From NCBI GenBank assembly GCA_900549065.1, contig URNC01000038.1, forward strand, positions 1 to 14,322: DNA of 14,322 nt, in the 5' to 3' direction. Shown one piece after another: positions 14,143 to 14,322 of this stretch. Below the pieces are notes generated by a model. That model did no database searches and was not told where the DNA came from. It saw only the letters and a list, made by a program, of their open reading frames with translations. Made by a program: the position numbers and the translations under genes. The first letter of the stretch is position 1, and every line of letters starts with the position of its first letter. The DNA comes from an uncultured Collinsella sp. GTDB lineage: Bacteria > Actinomycetota > Coriobacteriia > Coriobacteriales > Coriobacteriaceae.

Positions 14143-14227
14143 CCCCCATGAAGTTGCGGTGGAATAGGGACTGTTTTGGCCTCTGAGGCTCCCATTTAGT
14201 CCCTATTCCACCGCAACTTCATGGGGG
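14143..14227. repeat. Perfect 30-bp inverted repeat with 25-nt spacer (possible mobile or regulatory element)
   Basis: Bases 14143-14172 are the exact reverse complement of 14198-14227. The 25-nt spacer contains a small palindrome, GCCTCTGAGGC (14179-14189). No U-run follows on either strand, so it is not an ordinary terminator. Neither the base before the left arm nor the base after the right arm extends the pairing. Each arm, read outward from its G-rich end, codes for the same short peptide with a stop (PHEVAVE then TAG). It could be a MITE-like element or an RNA hairpin in the cutC leader. Confidence 0.85.
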
Positions 14228-14322
14228 TAGTCGTTGGCATCTGCCACAACGCCGATGTTTTGGCAACGACAGCGAAAGCCCGCCAGAGCGAGCAAGGTGC
14301 CTTGAAACAAGGCGGCATTGAC
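14203..14322 (-). other. Right-edge open frame entering the inverted repeat, coding status unclear
   Basis: A minus-strand frame runs in from the window edge and stops at TAG (14203-14205) inside the right arm, ending in NIGVVADANDYPHEVAVE. The opposite strand is also open from ATG at 14221, giving MGVVVGICHNADVLATTAKA and onward to the edge. Both have acceptable codon use, so I cannot tell which, if either, is translated. I recognise neither. Confidence 0.2.

Overview
The window reads as chromosomal core sequence from a GC-rich anaerobic actinobacterium of the class Coriobacteriia. Collinsella is my best guess, from overall protein character, codon use and the RecJ-helicase fusion; this is recognition from memory, not a database match. 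Nearly all genes lie on the minus strand; only one transporter is on plus.

Left part (1-2100). Positions 1-304 hold several hairpins and no gene I can assign. Next come the translation genes infC-rpmI-rplT (minus, 1550 to 366), closed by a strong terminator at 305-344. infC appears to start at an AUA codon behind a perfect Shine-Dalgarno. Upstream lie a long leader, a probable extended -10 promoter and two terminator modules. The upstream module follows an intact tRNA-Leu(CAA) gene (1998-2084). The other follows a 23-nt orphan copy of the same tRNA 3' end.

Middle (2124-8007). A cytoplasmic-looking transglutaminase-fold protein sits just upstream of the tRNA. A three-tier inverted repeat of about 94 bp separates it from fba, a class II fructose-bisphosphate aldolase with its own promoter. 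Then come a metallo-beta-lactamase-fold hydrolase and a bifunctional RelA/SpoT (p)ppGpp synthetase/hydrolase. A perfect 12-bp terminator hairpin lies between those two.

Right part (8023-14322). A protein of about 1095 residues joins a complete RecJ exonuclease to a RecQ-like DEAH helicase. It sits 15 bp upstream of relA, so recJ-helicase, relA and the hydrolase form one cluster; this resembles the recJ-apt-relA-dtd neighbourhood of Gram-positive bacteria with apt and dtd missing. Divergent from it is a bile acid:sodium symporter family transporter. Converging on that is a two-gene unit, cutC followed by a GalT/HIT-like zinc protein with a GTG start 3 bp after the cutC stop. Upstream of cutC lies a perfect 30-bp inverted repeat that looks like a small dispersed or mobile element, and the window ends about 95 bp beyond it.

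No CRISPR array, phage or defence island is visible. The least explained items are the RecJ-helicase fusion, the 30-bp inverted repeat, the duplicated tRNA end with its terminator, the AUA start of infC and the large hairpin after fba.
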